DNA of 64,000 bases from Mycobacterium paraffinicum (lineage in GTDB: Bacteria > Actinomycetota > Actinomycetes > Mycobacteriales > Mycobacteriaceae): the NCBI RefSeq assembly GCF_001907675.1, contig NZ_MPNT01000022.1, forward strand, positions 1-64,000. The letters are read 5' to 3'. How positions within the stretch are numbered: the stretch's first letter is position 1; each line of letters opens with the position of its first letter. The notes beneath the pieces were generated by a model. It did no database searches. It was given only the letters and a program-made list of their open reading frames with translations, and was not told the origin of the DNA. The translations under genes and the position numbers were made by a program. Shown one piece after another: positions 26,548 to 34,548 of this stretch.

Positions 26548-27372
26548 TCAGTGCGCCGGGGGAGCCACCTGGGTGATCGAGCCATCCGGGGCCAGCACGA
26601 TGGTGCCGCTGAGGGCCCCGTCGGTGACGTTGATCTGTAGGTGCAGGCCACCGTCCTTGCGGGACTGGATGGACAGGAAGATCCGGTTGGCGTCGTAGAT
26701 GTGCAGGGTCTGGGGCGCCTGCTGCACGACGCCGACGACGGCCTGCACGTCGAACTTGCTGAGGTCACCGACCACCAAGCGGGATGACACCGCCTTCTCG
26801 GGCCCGACGCTGGCCCAATTGCCGTCGCGGCCCAGCCAGCTCACCACCTTCTGGGGGTTCGCCGTGTCCGGACGCATGACCACCACCTGCTCTTGGTAGA
26901 TGTTCAGCTCGTAGCCCAGGGTGTCGCCGAACTGCGTCCGCATCTGCGCCAGCACCCCGCTCACGCCGCTCAGCGTCAGCAGCTGCGGCGGCGGGGTTGT
27001 CGGGGTGGTGGTCGTGGCCGCGGAACTACTGGGGGCCGTCGTGGGGGCGGCGGATGGCGCTGGGGCCGAAGGGGTATCGCGTTGCAGTCCCCAGGCGACG
27101 CCCCCGCCGATAAGGACCAGAGCGATGGCGACGGCCACCCAGGCCCGGCGCCGCGGCATTCCGGACGGCGACGACGGCGGTCGCTCGGCGGCCGGGTGGA
27201 TCTGCAGGTCGGCCACCAGCGACCGCAGCTCGCGCAGCGTCGTGGCCCTGGTGGCGGCGCTTACCCGCTGGCGGTGCTCTTCGGTCGACAACTGCCCGTC
27301 ACCGAGCGCGGCGTCGAGCGCCTCGCAGGTCCGGTTCCGGTCGTTGTCGCTCGCCCGGATGTCATCGATCAT
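26548..27372 (-). CDS. DUF1707 single-span membrane protein
   Basis: A 274-residue protein with an N-terminal DUF1707 domain (residues about 5-57, RASDNDRNRTCEALDAALGDG pattern) that in other actinobacteria sits in front of varied membrane parts. A span at about 78-98 (VAVAIALVLIGGGVAWGL) is followed by a low-complexity Thr/Pro/Ala linker. The ~140-residue outer domain is rich in beta strand and has no cysteine. It starts 6 bp after the pknE stop, so the two are probably co-transcribed. Its topology mirrors the kinases on both sides, suggesting a sensor or kinase partner; no function is known. Confidence 0.8.
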   Translation of the reverse strand: MIDDIRASDNDRNRTCEALDAALGDGQLSTEEHRQRVSAATRATTLRELRSLVADLQIHPAAERPPSSPSGMPRRRAWVAVAIALVLIGGGVAWGLQRDTPSAPAPSAAPTTAPSSSAATTTTPTTPPPQLLTLSGVSGVLAQMRTQFGDTLGYELNIYQEQVVVMRPDTANPQKVVSWLGRDGNWASVGPEKAVSSRLVVGDLSKFDVQAVVGVVQQAPQTLHIYDANRIFLSIQSRKDGGLHLQINVTDGALSGTIVLAPDGSITQVAPPAH

Positions 27373-27378
27373 CGCCCG

Positions 27379-29148
27379 CTACCCGATGAGCTTCGTCAGC
27401 CAGGTCGGGTCCGAATAGTTCACCGACGCGGTGCCGTCCCAGACGAACGGTGTCGAATTGGCGCCCAGACCGGACAGGGTCGCGTAGCCGGCCGCGGATT
27501 TCGCCTTGCCGGTGCCGACGTCGTCCCCCGACTTGATGCACGTCAGCACGTCGGCGTCGGCGCCGACGTTCTTGGCCAGTTGGGCCAGTTCGCCGTCGGT
27601 GCGGTCTTCCGCGGCGTCCTCGGCCGGCTGAAAGTTGCTGGCGAACAACCCCGAATAGAAGGCGGTGTATGTCTTGGCGTCGTTTTGCGCCGCGACGCAG
27701 TACGACGCCGCCACCGCCCGGGTCGAGTAGTTCTTGCTGTGCGATTTGTCGTCGAGGAAGTCGAGCAGGTGATAGCGCACCGCGAGCTTCTTGTTGTTCA
27801 CGGCGGTGTCGATGTCGCCCGCATTCGACCGGATGAAGCTGCCGCAGGGCGGACAGATGGGCTCGTTGAAGATGTCGATGGTCGTCGACGCGGCCGAGCT
27901 GCCCACGAACACGCCGTCGTCGAGCACCCGCAGCGCGACGGCGTCCGCCGGCGGCGGCGGCTTGGTCGGCTCCGGCGGAACCGGAGATTCCCAGGGCCGG
28001 ACGACGGCGAGCACGACGCCCACGATGGTCGCCAGGGCGGTCCCGACAACACCGACCCATAGCCACGGTTTTCTGCTCGGCCGTGGCGGCTGACCCCAGG
28101 GCGCCCCGATCGGTCCGGCGGTGCTGGGGGCCCAGGTGGGGGCGCCGCCCCATCCCGTCGGCTGGGGCGCCGGGGACGCCCACATCGGGCCGGACGAGGG
28201 AGCGTGCGCGGGGACGGCCTGGGCGAGCCCGGCGGACTGCTGGCCGGCGAATGCGGCCGGCATCCGCGCCACCTGGCTGCGCTGCAGGATGTCGGTGGCC
28301 CGGTCCTGGTCGGGTTCGGCGAGCGCCGCGTAGGCGGCCGCCGACAGGTCACCGCAGGTGGCGTAGCGGTCCGCGGGATCCTTGGCCATGCCGCGGGCGA
28401 TCACCCCGTCGAAGGCGACCGGGATGCCGGGCCGCGCGGCGCTGGGCTTCGGGACCGCCTGATGCAGGTGGGCGCCCATCACGCTGATCTGGTCACCGGT
28501 GTACGGCGGCGATCCGGTCAGGCACTCGTACAAGACGCAGGCCAGCGCGTAGATGTCGGCGCGATGGGTGACGTCGGCGTCGCTGAACCGCTCCGGGGCC
28601 ATGTACTTGACCGTGCCCACGGTGGTGCCGATCTGTGTCAGCTTCTCGTCCGCGGTGGCGCTGGCGATGCCGAAATCGACCAGGTACGCGAAGTCGTCGC
28701 CGCTCACCAGGATGTTCTCCGGTTTCACGTCGCGATGCAGGACCCCCGCGGCATGCGCGGCGTCGAGCGCCGAGCCGATCTGGCGGACGATGGCCACGGC
28801 CCGCGGCGGGGACAGCGGCCCGTACCGGCCCAGCATGCCGGCCAGGTCCTTGCCGTCGATCAGGCGCATGTCGACGTAGAGCTGACCGTCGATCTCGCCG
28901 AAATCGTGGATCGGCACGACGTGCGGTTCCTGCAACCGGCCCGCGGTGCGGGCCTCGCGCTGCATGCGGGAGCGGAAGACGGGGTCGTTGGACAACGTCT
29001 GCGACATCAGCTTCAGCGCGACCGTGCGCTCCCGAACCGTGTCCTCGGCCTCGTAGACATCACCCATGCCGCCGCGACCGATCAGCCGCCGCAGCAGATA
29101 TGGCCCGAACTGCGAACCCTCCCGCGAATCCGCGGTGGTGTCACCCAT
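27379..29148 (-). CDS. pknE: Ser/Thr protein kinase PknE
   Basis: A 589-residue receptor kinase very like M. tuberculosis PknE (Rv1743), from SREGSQFGPYLLRR at the N-terminus to WDGTASVNY near the C-terminus. Kinase domain at residues about 15-275 (GRGGMGDVYEA, HRDVKPEN near 138, VDFGIAS), a Pro/Ala-rich juxtamembrane stretch, one span at about 362-384 (WLWVGVV), then a DsbA/DsbG-like outer domain with an active-site CxxC (ICPPCGSF near residue 431). GGAG lies 5 nt before the ATG. PknE of M. tuberculosis is linked to nitric-oxide stress and survival in macrophages. Unlike in M. tuberculosis, pknF and Rv1747 are not close by. Confidence 0.95.
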   Translation of the reverse strand: MGDTTADSREGSQFGPYLLRRLIGRGGMGDVYEAEDTVRERTVALKLMSQTLSNDPVFRSRMQREARTAGRLQEPHVVPIHDFGEIDGQLYVDMRLIDGKDLAGMLGRYGPLSPPRAVAIVRQIGSALDAAHAAGVLHRDVKPENILVSGDDFAYLVDFGIASATADEKLTQIGTTVGTVKYMAPERFSDADVTHRADIYALACVLYECLTGSPPYTGDQISVMGAHLHQAVPKPSAARPGIPVAFDGVIARGMAKDPADRYATCGDLSAAAYAALAEPDQDRATDILQRSQVARMPAAFAGQQSAGLAQAVPAHAPSSGPMWASPAPQPTGWGGAPTWAPSTAGPIGAPWGQPPRPSRKPWLWVGVVGTALATIVGVVLAVVRPWESPVPPEPTKPPPPADAVALRVLDDGVFVGSSAASTTIDIFNEPICPPCGSFIRSNAGDIDTAVNNKKLAVRYHLLDFLDDKSHSKNYSTRAVAASYCVAAQNDAKTYTAFYSGLFASNFQPAEDAAEDRTDGELAQLAKNVGADADVLTCIKSGDDVGTGKAKSAAGYATLSGLGANSTPFVWDGTASVNYSDPTWLTKLIG

Positions 29149-29249
29149 CCCGACTCCTCAGTCACCGACCGTGCGCAGGCATAAGGCTAAGGTTTCGCAG
29201 GCCGCTGGGCACGGCGAATAGCGAAAGCCAGCTAATCCGGGCGCCGCGA

Positions 29250-29591
29250 TCAACGGAGTTCGTCGTCGCCCCCGGCGCGTTCGGTCAGCCCTTCGCGGGA
29301 CAGCGCGCGGACGAATCCGAAGGCCTGCATCCCGGCGGGACCGGGGTTTTCGGTGATCCAGTCGTTGATCTTGCCCAGCGCGTTGGCCAGATCGTCGCGC
29401 TTGACGCGGATGAGGTAGGTCATTCTGTCGTCGTCCGGATCGTCCAGGGACTCGGCGACGGCGACGGGATGCTTGAAGGCGTACGCGATCCCGTGCACGG
29501 CGTCGTGGTTCAGCGCCCACTGAAGTTCGCTGGGCCGCAGCCGGTTCACCGCCAGATTGCGGTAGTCATGGTCGTCGTTTGAGCTGCTCAC
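29250..29591 (-). CDS. Conserved hypothetical small protein
   Basis: A 113-residue soluble, acidic protein that I do not recognise. It has no signal peptide, membrane span or cysteine. Features are LRPSELQWALNHDAVHGIAYAF and a region of alternating hydrophobic and charged residues around VKRDDLANALGKINDWI. It starts at GTG, with AGGAGG about 12 nt upstream, and lies 101 bp before pknE on the same strand, so it may lead that operon. Confidence 0.6.
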   Translation of the reverse strand: MSSSNDDHDYRNLAVNRLRPSELQWALNHDAVHGIAYAFKHPVAVAESLDDPDDDRMTYLIRVKRDDLANALGKINDWITENPGPAGMQAFGFVRALSREGLTERAGGDDELR

Positions 29592-29735
29592 CTGGCCGAT
29601 AGTCCTCCTCTGTCTGGCTCGAGAAAGTGGACGGCGAGGATCTGAAAACCATGCCGCGCAGGCGATTCGATAGGGGTATGCAACCGGGCATTTCCAATCA
29701 TAGGAAGGCCGTTCCCCGGCTGCATGTCGAGCGGA

Positions 29736-30419
29736 TCAGCGGCGGTATCGCAGGAACACGTAGCCGTCGCAAACCAGGGCGTGCGCGAGCCCCATCGCCA
29801 CCGGTGCGGACAGCGGCGACGCGCTCACGCGCCGGCCCACCGGTTGGCTCGCGGCGAGTTTGGGAGCCAACGTCACACAGATCTCGTCGACGGCGTCGGC
29901 CTCCACGAGTTCGTCGAGCACGGTCGGGCCGCCTTCGCACAGGATGCGGTGCATGCCCCGTTCGCGCAGCAGCTTGACGGCGCGCGCCACGTCCACGGAG
30001 TCCTCGCCCGCCACCAGCACCCGCCGCCCGTCGCCGGGATCCTCGCGCGCCGTCGCCTGCGCGCAGGTCACCACGATCGGTGGCTGGTCGGGGTTGCTGA
30101 GCAGCCTGGCGGGCAGCCGGCCGCTGCGGCTGATCACCGCGATCGGCGGCGGTGGGGTTGGGCCCGCCTCGGCGAGCCGGACGGGCCCGTAGTTCTCGGC
30201 GCGGGCGGTGCCCGCGCCCACCAGGACCACGTCGGCGAGGCCCCGCAGGGCCCTCAGCAGCTGCTGATCGGTCGGGCAGGACAGGGGACCGGCCCGGCCG
30301 CCGAACGCGGCGGCGCCGTCGGCGCTGAAGATCATGTTGACCCGAACCCCCCGCGGGGGGTCGGCGTAGAACGACGCGAGTTCGGTGATGTCGGCGACGG
30401 TGCCCACGCGGGGAGTCAC
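29736..30419 (-). CDS. RibD C-terminal domain-like reductase
   Basis: A 227-residue protein of the bacterial RibD reductase/dihydrofolate-reductase-like fold. VNMIFSADGAAAFGG is the substrate/NADPH strand, DVVLVGAGTARAENYGPV the cofactor loop, and LCEGGPTVLDELVEADAVDEI the family's late signature. It lacks the deaminase half of RibD. M. tuberculosis Rv2671 has the same layout and can act as a dihydrofolate reductase substitute; whether this one does is open. It starts at GTG two bases after the flavin reductase stop, so the two are probably co-translated. Confidence 0.8.
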   Translation of the reverse strand: MTPRVGTVADITELASFYADPPRGVRVNMIFSADGAAAFGGRAGPLSCPTDQQLLRALRGLADVVLVGAGTARAENYGPVRLAEAGPTPPPPIAVISRSGRLPARLLSNPDQPPIVVTCAQATAREDPGDGRRVLVAGEDSVDVARAVKLLRERGMHRILCEGGPTVLDELVEADAVDEICVTLAPKLAASQPVGRRVSASPLSAPVAMGLAHALVCDGYVFLRYRR

Positions 30420-30421
30420 GG

Positions 30422-30919
30422 CTACGCCTCGTGACCGGGTTCCAGGTGGCGGACGTCGCCGAAGGACACCCAGCTTTCCAGTTCTTCCGGCGGGTGCCCG
30501 TCCACCGGCGCGAGCAGGTGCCCGATGTGGTCGCCCAGCGAGAAGCGCTCGAGAATCTCGCCGACGAACCAGGCGGCCGCGTCGTCGAGGATGGGCATCT
30601 CTGCCGGGCCGCTGTGCCACGAGCAGCGGTCGAACTTGTTGACGGTGTCGCCGGTCTGGCTGCCGAACAGCTCCACGACGTCGAGGTGTTCGCGGTCGAA
30701 CACGTGCACGGCCAGGTGGGTCGCCGTGCTGGCGACCCGGAGGGTGTGGTTTTTGCAGGACAGGCCGACCAGGAAGCGGGGTGGGTGGATGCTGGTCTGG
30801 CTGGCGAACCCGACCAGACAGCCGGCCGCCACGCCGTCGGCCCGCGTCGTCACGACATACATCGGGTAGTTGAGCACCCCGACCAGCTTTTCGAACGCGT
30901 CTTCCCCCGGGTCGGCCAT
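30422..30919 (-). CDS. Flavin reductase-like FMN-binding protein
   Basis: A 165-residue protein of the flavin reductase split-barrel family. The N-terminal strand YPMYVVTTRADGVAAGC, FASQTSIHPPRFLVGLSCKNHT and FGSQTGDTVNKFDR match the FMN-binding pattern. Such proteins supply reduced flavin to monooxygenases or reduce flavins themselves. It could in principle serve the HsaA-like hydroxylase encoded at 49.3-50.5 kb, which has no reductase beside it, but nothing in the sequence links them. Confidence 0.78.
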   Translation of the reverse strand: MADPGEDAFEKLVGVLNYPMYVVTTRADGVAAGCLVGFASQTSIHPPRFLVGLSCKNHTLRVASTATHLAVHVFDREHLDVVELFGSQTGDTVNKFDRCSWHSGPAEMPILDDAAAWFVGEILERFSLGDHIGHLLAPVDGHPPEELESWVSFGDVRHLEPGHEA

Positions 30920-30967
30920 CCGCTCAGTCTTCCCGTTCGGCCCGCGCGGGAATCGTGCGGTGTCCGG

Positions 30968-31384
30968 CTAGGCCTGGCAGCAGGCGGCTTCGGATTCGTC
31001 GGCGGTGCCACCGAACGTGTCGGAGTCGGCGACGACGGTGTAGACCTCCCACCGCTCCCCACCGGGGCCGGTGACCCACACCTTGTCCTGGTTGGCGAAG
31101 CAGCAGGTGGTGTCGAGCTCCTCCTCGGTCACCAGCCCTTGCCCGGCCAGGCGCCCGATTTCGGCGTGCACGGTGTCGCTGTCCGCGACCTCCACGCCGA
31201 GGTGGTTGAGGCTGCCACCGTGACCGGGGTTCTCGAGCAGCACCAGCTTCAGCGGTGGCTCGGCGATCGCGAAGTTGGCGTAGCCGGGTTTGACCTTGGC
31301 CGGTTCGGCGTTGAACAGCTTGGAGTAGAACGCGATCGCCGCGTCGAGGTCGTCGACGTTGAGGGCGAGTTGCACACGAGACAT
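30968..31384 (-). CDS. cadI: CadI/ArsI-type vicinal-oxygen-chelate protein
   Basis: A 138-residue glyoxalase-fold protein close to M. tuberculosis CadI (Rv2641). It has VQLALNVDDLDAAIAFYS, LNHLGVEV and the paired cysteines TTCCF near residue 94, which bind metal or organoarsenicals in the family. Related ArsI proteins cleave carbon-arsenic bonds; a glutamine (RVQLAL) stands where ArsI usually has a first histidine ligand, so lyase activity is uncertain. The C-terminus ends AACCQA, adding a second cysteine pair. It is the last gene of the arsR-acr3-arsC-cadI run. Confidence 0.9.
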   Translation of the reverse strand: MSRVQLALNVDDLDAAIAFYSKLFNAEPAKVKPGYANFAIAEPPLKLVLLENPGHGGSLNHLGVEVADSDTVHAEIGRLAGQGLVTEEELDTTCCFANQDKVWVTGPGGERWEVYTVVADSDTFGGTADESEAACCQA

Positions 31385-31409
31385 GGGGTGTCCTTCCTTT
31401 TCCGTGCGG

Positions 31410-31823
31410 CTATGGGGTTGTGGTGGGCAGGAGTTCGGCGATCAGCGCCTCGACGCGCCGGGCGATGTCGTCGCGGATCGCGCGCACGGTGGCCAGCGGC
31501 TGGCCTGCGGGGTCGGGCACTTTCCAGTCGCGGTAGGACACTCCGGGAAAGTAGGGGCAGGTGTCGCCGCAGCCCATGGTGATCACCACGTCGCTGGTCT
31601 GAACGTCTTCGCCCGTGAGGACTTTCGGGCTCGCCGCGGTGATGTCGATGCCCCGTTCGGCCATGGCGTCGACGGCGACGGGGTTGACCTCGTCGGCGGG
31701 TTGCGTTCCCGCGGAACGGACTTCGATGCGGCCCTGCGCCATCCGGCTCAGCAGCGCCGCGGCCATTTGCGAGCGTCCGGCGTTATGCACGCAGACGAAG
31801 AGAACGCTGGGTCGGCCGGTCAT
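31410..31823 (-). CDS. arsC: Arsenate reductase, low-molecular-weight phosphatase type
   Basis: A 137-residue cytoplasmic enzyme that reduces arsenate to arsenite. The P-loop CVHNAGRS starts at Cys11, and MGCGDTCP supplies Cys85 and Cys89 for the disulfide relay of thioredoxin- or mycothiol-linked enzymes. Its ATG overlaps the stop of the Acr3 permease (ATGA). As I recall, the two functions are fused in one protein in M. tuberculosis (Rv2643); here they are two overlapping genes. Confidence 0.92.
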   Translation of the reverse strand: MTGRPSVLFVCVHNAGRSQMAAALLSRMAQGRIEVRSAGTQPADEVNPVAVDAMAERGIDITAASPKVLTGEDVQTSDVVITMGCGDTCPYFPGVSYRDWKVPDPAGQPLATVRAIRDDIARRVEALIAELLPTTTP

Positions 31824-32875
31824 CGACGAAACACCCGTGAACGCAGCGCGAGCGAAACGTAGACCAGGCCGACCAGCACCGGCACCTCGATCAAGGGGCC
31901 GACTACCCCGGCCAGGGCCTGCCCCGACGTGACACCGTAGGTCGCGACGGCCACCGCGATGGCCAGCTCGAAGTTGTTGCCGGCGGCGGTGAACGCGAGG
32001 GTGGCGGTGCGGGCGTAGCCGAGGCGCAGCGCGAGCCCCAGGGCATAGCCGCCCGCCCACATGATCGTGAAGTAGGCCAGCAGCGGGATCGCGATGCGGG
32101 CCACGTCCCACGGCCTGGAGGTGATCTGGTGGCCCTGCAGGGCGAAGAGAATCACGATGGTGAACAACAACCCGTAGAGCGCCCACGGCCCGATGCGGGG
32201 AAGGAACCGCGACTCATACCAGTCGCGGCCCCGGATCCGTTCCCCCAGCCGGCGCGACGAATATCCGGCCAGCAGCGGGATCCCGAGGAAGACGAGCACC
32301 GCCTTGGCGATCTGCCATGGGGAGACGTCGATCCCGGTTTGGGGCAGGCCCAGCCACCCGGGCAGCACCGACAGGTAGAACCAGCCCAGCGCTGCGAACA
32401 TCACCACCTGGAACAGCGAATTCAAGGCGACCAGCACGGCCGCGGCCTCACGATCCCCGCAGGCCAGGTCGTTCCAGATGATGACCATCGCGATGCAGCG
32501 GGCCAGTCCGACGATGATCAGGCCGGTGCGGTACTCCGGCAGGTCGGGCAGCAGCGACCAGGCCAACGCGAACATCACCGCCGGTCCGACCACCCAGTTG
32601 AGCAACACCGAGGAGACCATGAGCTTGCGGTCGGTGGTGACTTCGTCGAGCCGGTCATAGCGAACCTTGGCCAGCACCGGGTACATCATGACCAACAGGC
32701 CGATCGCGATCGGCAGTGAAACCCCTTGCACCGCAACGGCGCCCAGCGCCGATCCCAGCCCGGGAACGATTCGCCCCAACGCCAGGCCGGTGGCCATCGC
32801 CGCGCCGATCCAGACCGGCAGATACCGGTCCATGGTTGGGAGGCGGGTCGGGGCCGCCGTCTGGGTGCCCGTCAT
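31820..32875 (-). CDS. acr3: Acr3-type arsenite efflux permease
   Basis: A 351-residue inner-membrane carrier of the bile-acid/arsenite family with about ten spans. ARCIAMVIIWNDLACGD contains the essential cysteine of Acr3 proteins, and FTAAGNNFELAIAVAV is the second family hallmark. It expels arsenite produced by the overlapping ArsC. The ATG overlaps the arsR stop by 4 bp, giving a tightly coupled arsR-acr3-arsC order. Confidence 0.93.
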   Translation of the reverse strand: MTGTQTAAPTRLPTMDRYLPVWIGAAMATGLALGRIVPGLGSALGAVAVQGVSLPIAIGLLVMMYPVLAKVRYDRLDEVTTDRKLMVSSVLLNWVVGPAVMFALAWSLLPDLPEYRTGLIIVGLARCIAMVIIWNDLACGDREAAAVLVALNSLFQVVMFAALGWFYLSVLPGWLGLPQTGIDVSPWQIAKAVLVFLGIPLLAGYSSRRLGERIRGRDWYESRFLPRIGPWALYGLLFTIVILFALQGHQITSRPWDVARIAIPLLAYFTIMWAGGYALGLALRLGYARTATLAFTAAGNNFELAIAVAVATYGVTSGQALAGVVGPLIEVPVLVGLVYVSLALRSRVFRR

Positions 32876-33198
32876 GGCCTCAAGACCGACGAAAGTTGCT
32901 GCAGCGCGGCGGGAATCACCCAGTAGTACACCCAGGTGCCGCGCCGCTCGCAGTCCAGCAGCCCGGCCGAGCGCAGCAGCTTGAGGTGATGGGAAATCGT
33001 CGGCTGGGACAGGTCGAAGGTGGCCGAAATCTCGCACACGCAGGCCTCGCCACCGGGGTGGCTGGCGATCAGGCTCAACAACCGCAGGCGCACCGGGTCG
33101 CCCAGTGCCTTGAACATCGCCGCCAACTCGGCCGCCTGGGGCTCGGCCATGGCGGCCGTCCCCAGGGTCGGGCAGCACTCCCGCTGTTGTTTCGACAT
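32872..33198 (-). CDS. arsR: ArsR-family metalloid-responsive repressor
   Basis: A 108-residue winged-helix repressor. The As(III) site CVC (Cys53, Cys55) lies in the classic EACVCEIS context before the recognition helix LSQPTISHHLKLLRSAGL. Two extra cysteines (Cys8, Cys9) near the N-terminus could be further ligands. The first ATG has AGAAGG directly adjacent, with no spacing. Met17 is an alternative but would remove Cys8/9. It is expected to repress its own operon through the palindrome just upstream. Confidence 0.92.
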   Translation of the reverse strand: MSKQQRECCPTLGTAAMAEPQAAELAAMFKALGDPVRLRLLSLIASHPGGEACVCEISATFDLSQPTISHHLKLLRSAGLLDCERRGTWVYYWVIPAALQQLSSVLRP

Positions 33199-33206
33199 CC
33201 TTCTAT

Positions 33207-33218
33207 ATAAACACTTAT
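33207..33218 (-). promoter_or_regulatory. Candidate ArsR operator
   Basis: An AT-rich inverted repeat, ATAA-ACAC-TTAT, lies in the 38-bp gap upstream of arsR within an otherwise GC-rich region. It overlaps where the -10 region of the ars operon would be. This is the expected place for an ArsR site. Confidence 0.5.
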
Positions 33219-33236
33219 CGAATCAGCGCGCCACTG

Positions 33237-34484
33237 CTATTTCGCGCGGGCACGCCGAATCGCGTAGGCGGCGACGCCGAGAGCGAGCACCGCCAGGCCG
33301 GATGCCACCGACGACAGGGGCATCGCGAACGCGAGGAGCACGCATCCCATCAGCCCGATCGACGGGATCGCCGGGTGTGGGCGGCCCTCGTCACGCCCCA
33401 GGGTGAACGCCGACGCGTTGGCCACGGCGTAATAGATCAGCACGGCAAAGGAGGAGAACCCTATCGCGTCGCGCAGGTCGGCGGTCGCGGCCAGGATCGC
33501 CACCACGAGGCCGATCAGCAATTCGGCGCGGTGGGGGACCCCGAAGCGCGGGTGCACGGCGGAAAGAGCGTGGGGCAGGTGGTGGTCCCGGGCCATGGCC
33601 AGCGTGGTCCGCGAGACGCCCAGGATCAGCGCCAGCAGCGAGCCCAGCGCCGCGACGGCCGCGCCCACCTGGACGACGGGAACGAGCCAGCCCGTCCCGG
33701 CGGCCCGCACCGTGTCGACGAGCGGCGCCGTCGCCTCACCGAGCCGTCGCGGCCCGAGCACCGCCAGCGCGGCCACGGCCACCAGCGCGTAGACGGCCAG
33801 CGCGATGGCGAGCGCGATCGGTATCGCGCGCGGGATGGTGCGCGCCGGGTCGCGCACCTCCTCGCCCAGGGTGGCGATGCGCGCGTAGCCGGCGAAGGCG
33901 AAGAACAACAACCCCGCGGCCTGGACCACGCCGCCAAGGGTGGTCCCCGCCGGACGAAGGGGTTCGGCGCCGGCGGCTCCCGACGCGAACGCGGCGACGA
34001 CCACCGCGGCCAGCACGGCCAAGACCAGCGAGACGATGACGCGGGTGAGCCACGCCGACTTCCGCACGCCGGCGTAGTTCACCGCGGTCAGTCCCACCAC
34101 CGCGGCAACGGCCACCGGGTGCGCGTGCGACGGCCACGCGTAGGCGCCGATGGTCAGGGCCATCGCTGCGCACGAGGCGGTCTTTCCGACGACGAAGCCC
34201 CAACCCGCGAGGTATCCCCAGAATTCGCCCAGCCGCTCACGGCCGTACACGTAGGTACCGCCGGAGGCGGGATAGCGGGCGGCCAGGCGCGCGGACGAGG
34301 TGGCGTTGCAGTAGGCCACCACCGCGGCCACCGCCAGGCCCAGCAGCAGCCCGGAACCCGCGGCGCGCGCCGCCGGGCCGAGCGCGGCGAAAATCCCCGC
34401 GCCGACCATCGAGCCCAATCCGATCGTCACCGCGTCGAACAAGCCCAGGCTTCGGCGAAGCTCGCCGGTGTTGCTGTCGGCCAC
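33237..34484 (-). CDS. APC-family amino acid permease
   Basis: A 415-residue membrane transporter with about 12 spans. The N-terminal GLGSMVGAGIFAALGPAA and the YPASGGTYVYGRERLGEFWGY segment are hallmarks of amino acid/polyamine antiporters. GYARIATLGEEVRDPARTIPRAI is the conserved span 6-7 loop. It is divergent from the ArsR-ArsC fusion gene with 64 bp between, so the palindrome there could control both. Why an amino acid permease sits between two arsenic loci is unclear. Confidence 0.88.
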   Translation of the reverse strand: MADSNTGELRRSLGLFDAVTIGLGSMVGAGIFAALGPAARAAGSGLLLGLAVAAVVAYCNATSSARLAARYPASGGTYVYGRERLGEFWGYLAGWGFVVGKTASCAAMALTIGAYAWPSHAHPVAVAAVVGLTAVNYAGVRKSAWLTRVIVSLVLAVLAAVVVAAFASGAAGAEPLRPAGTTLGGVVQAAGLLFFAFAGYARIATLGEEVRDPARTIPRAIPIALAIALAVYALVAVAALAVLGPRRLGEATAPLVDTVRAAGTGWLVPVVQVGAAVAALGSLLALILGVSRTTLAMARDHHLPHALSAVHPRFGVPHRAELLIGLVVAILAATADLRDAIGFSSFAVLIYYAVANASAFTLGRDEGRPHPAIPSIGLMGCVLLAFAMPLSSVASGLAVLALGVAAYAIRRARAK

Positions 34485-34518
34485 TCGGTCTCCTCACCCG
34501 CTGCGCAGTGGCCAACCT

Positions 34519-34541
34519 ATCAAATGAGTTTGATGTATCGT
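34519..34541 (+). promoter_or_regulatory. Operator palindrome and -10 box of the ArsR-ArsC fusion gene
   Basis: A perfect inverted repeat ATCAAA-TGAG-TTTGAT (34519-34534) is followed at once by TATCGT (34536-34541), a TANNNT -10 box. Seven bases later comes the GTG start at 34549. The palindrome fills the promoter spacer, a good position for repression, and also lies between the divergent permease and fusion genes. Confidence 0.6.
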
Positions 34542-34548
34542 CTGCGAA

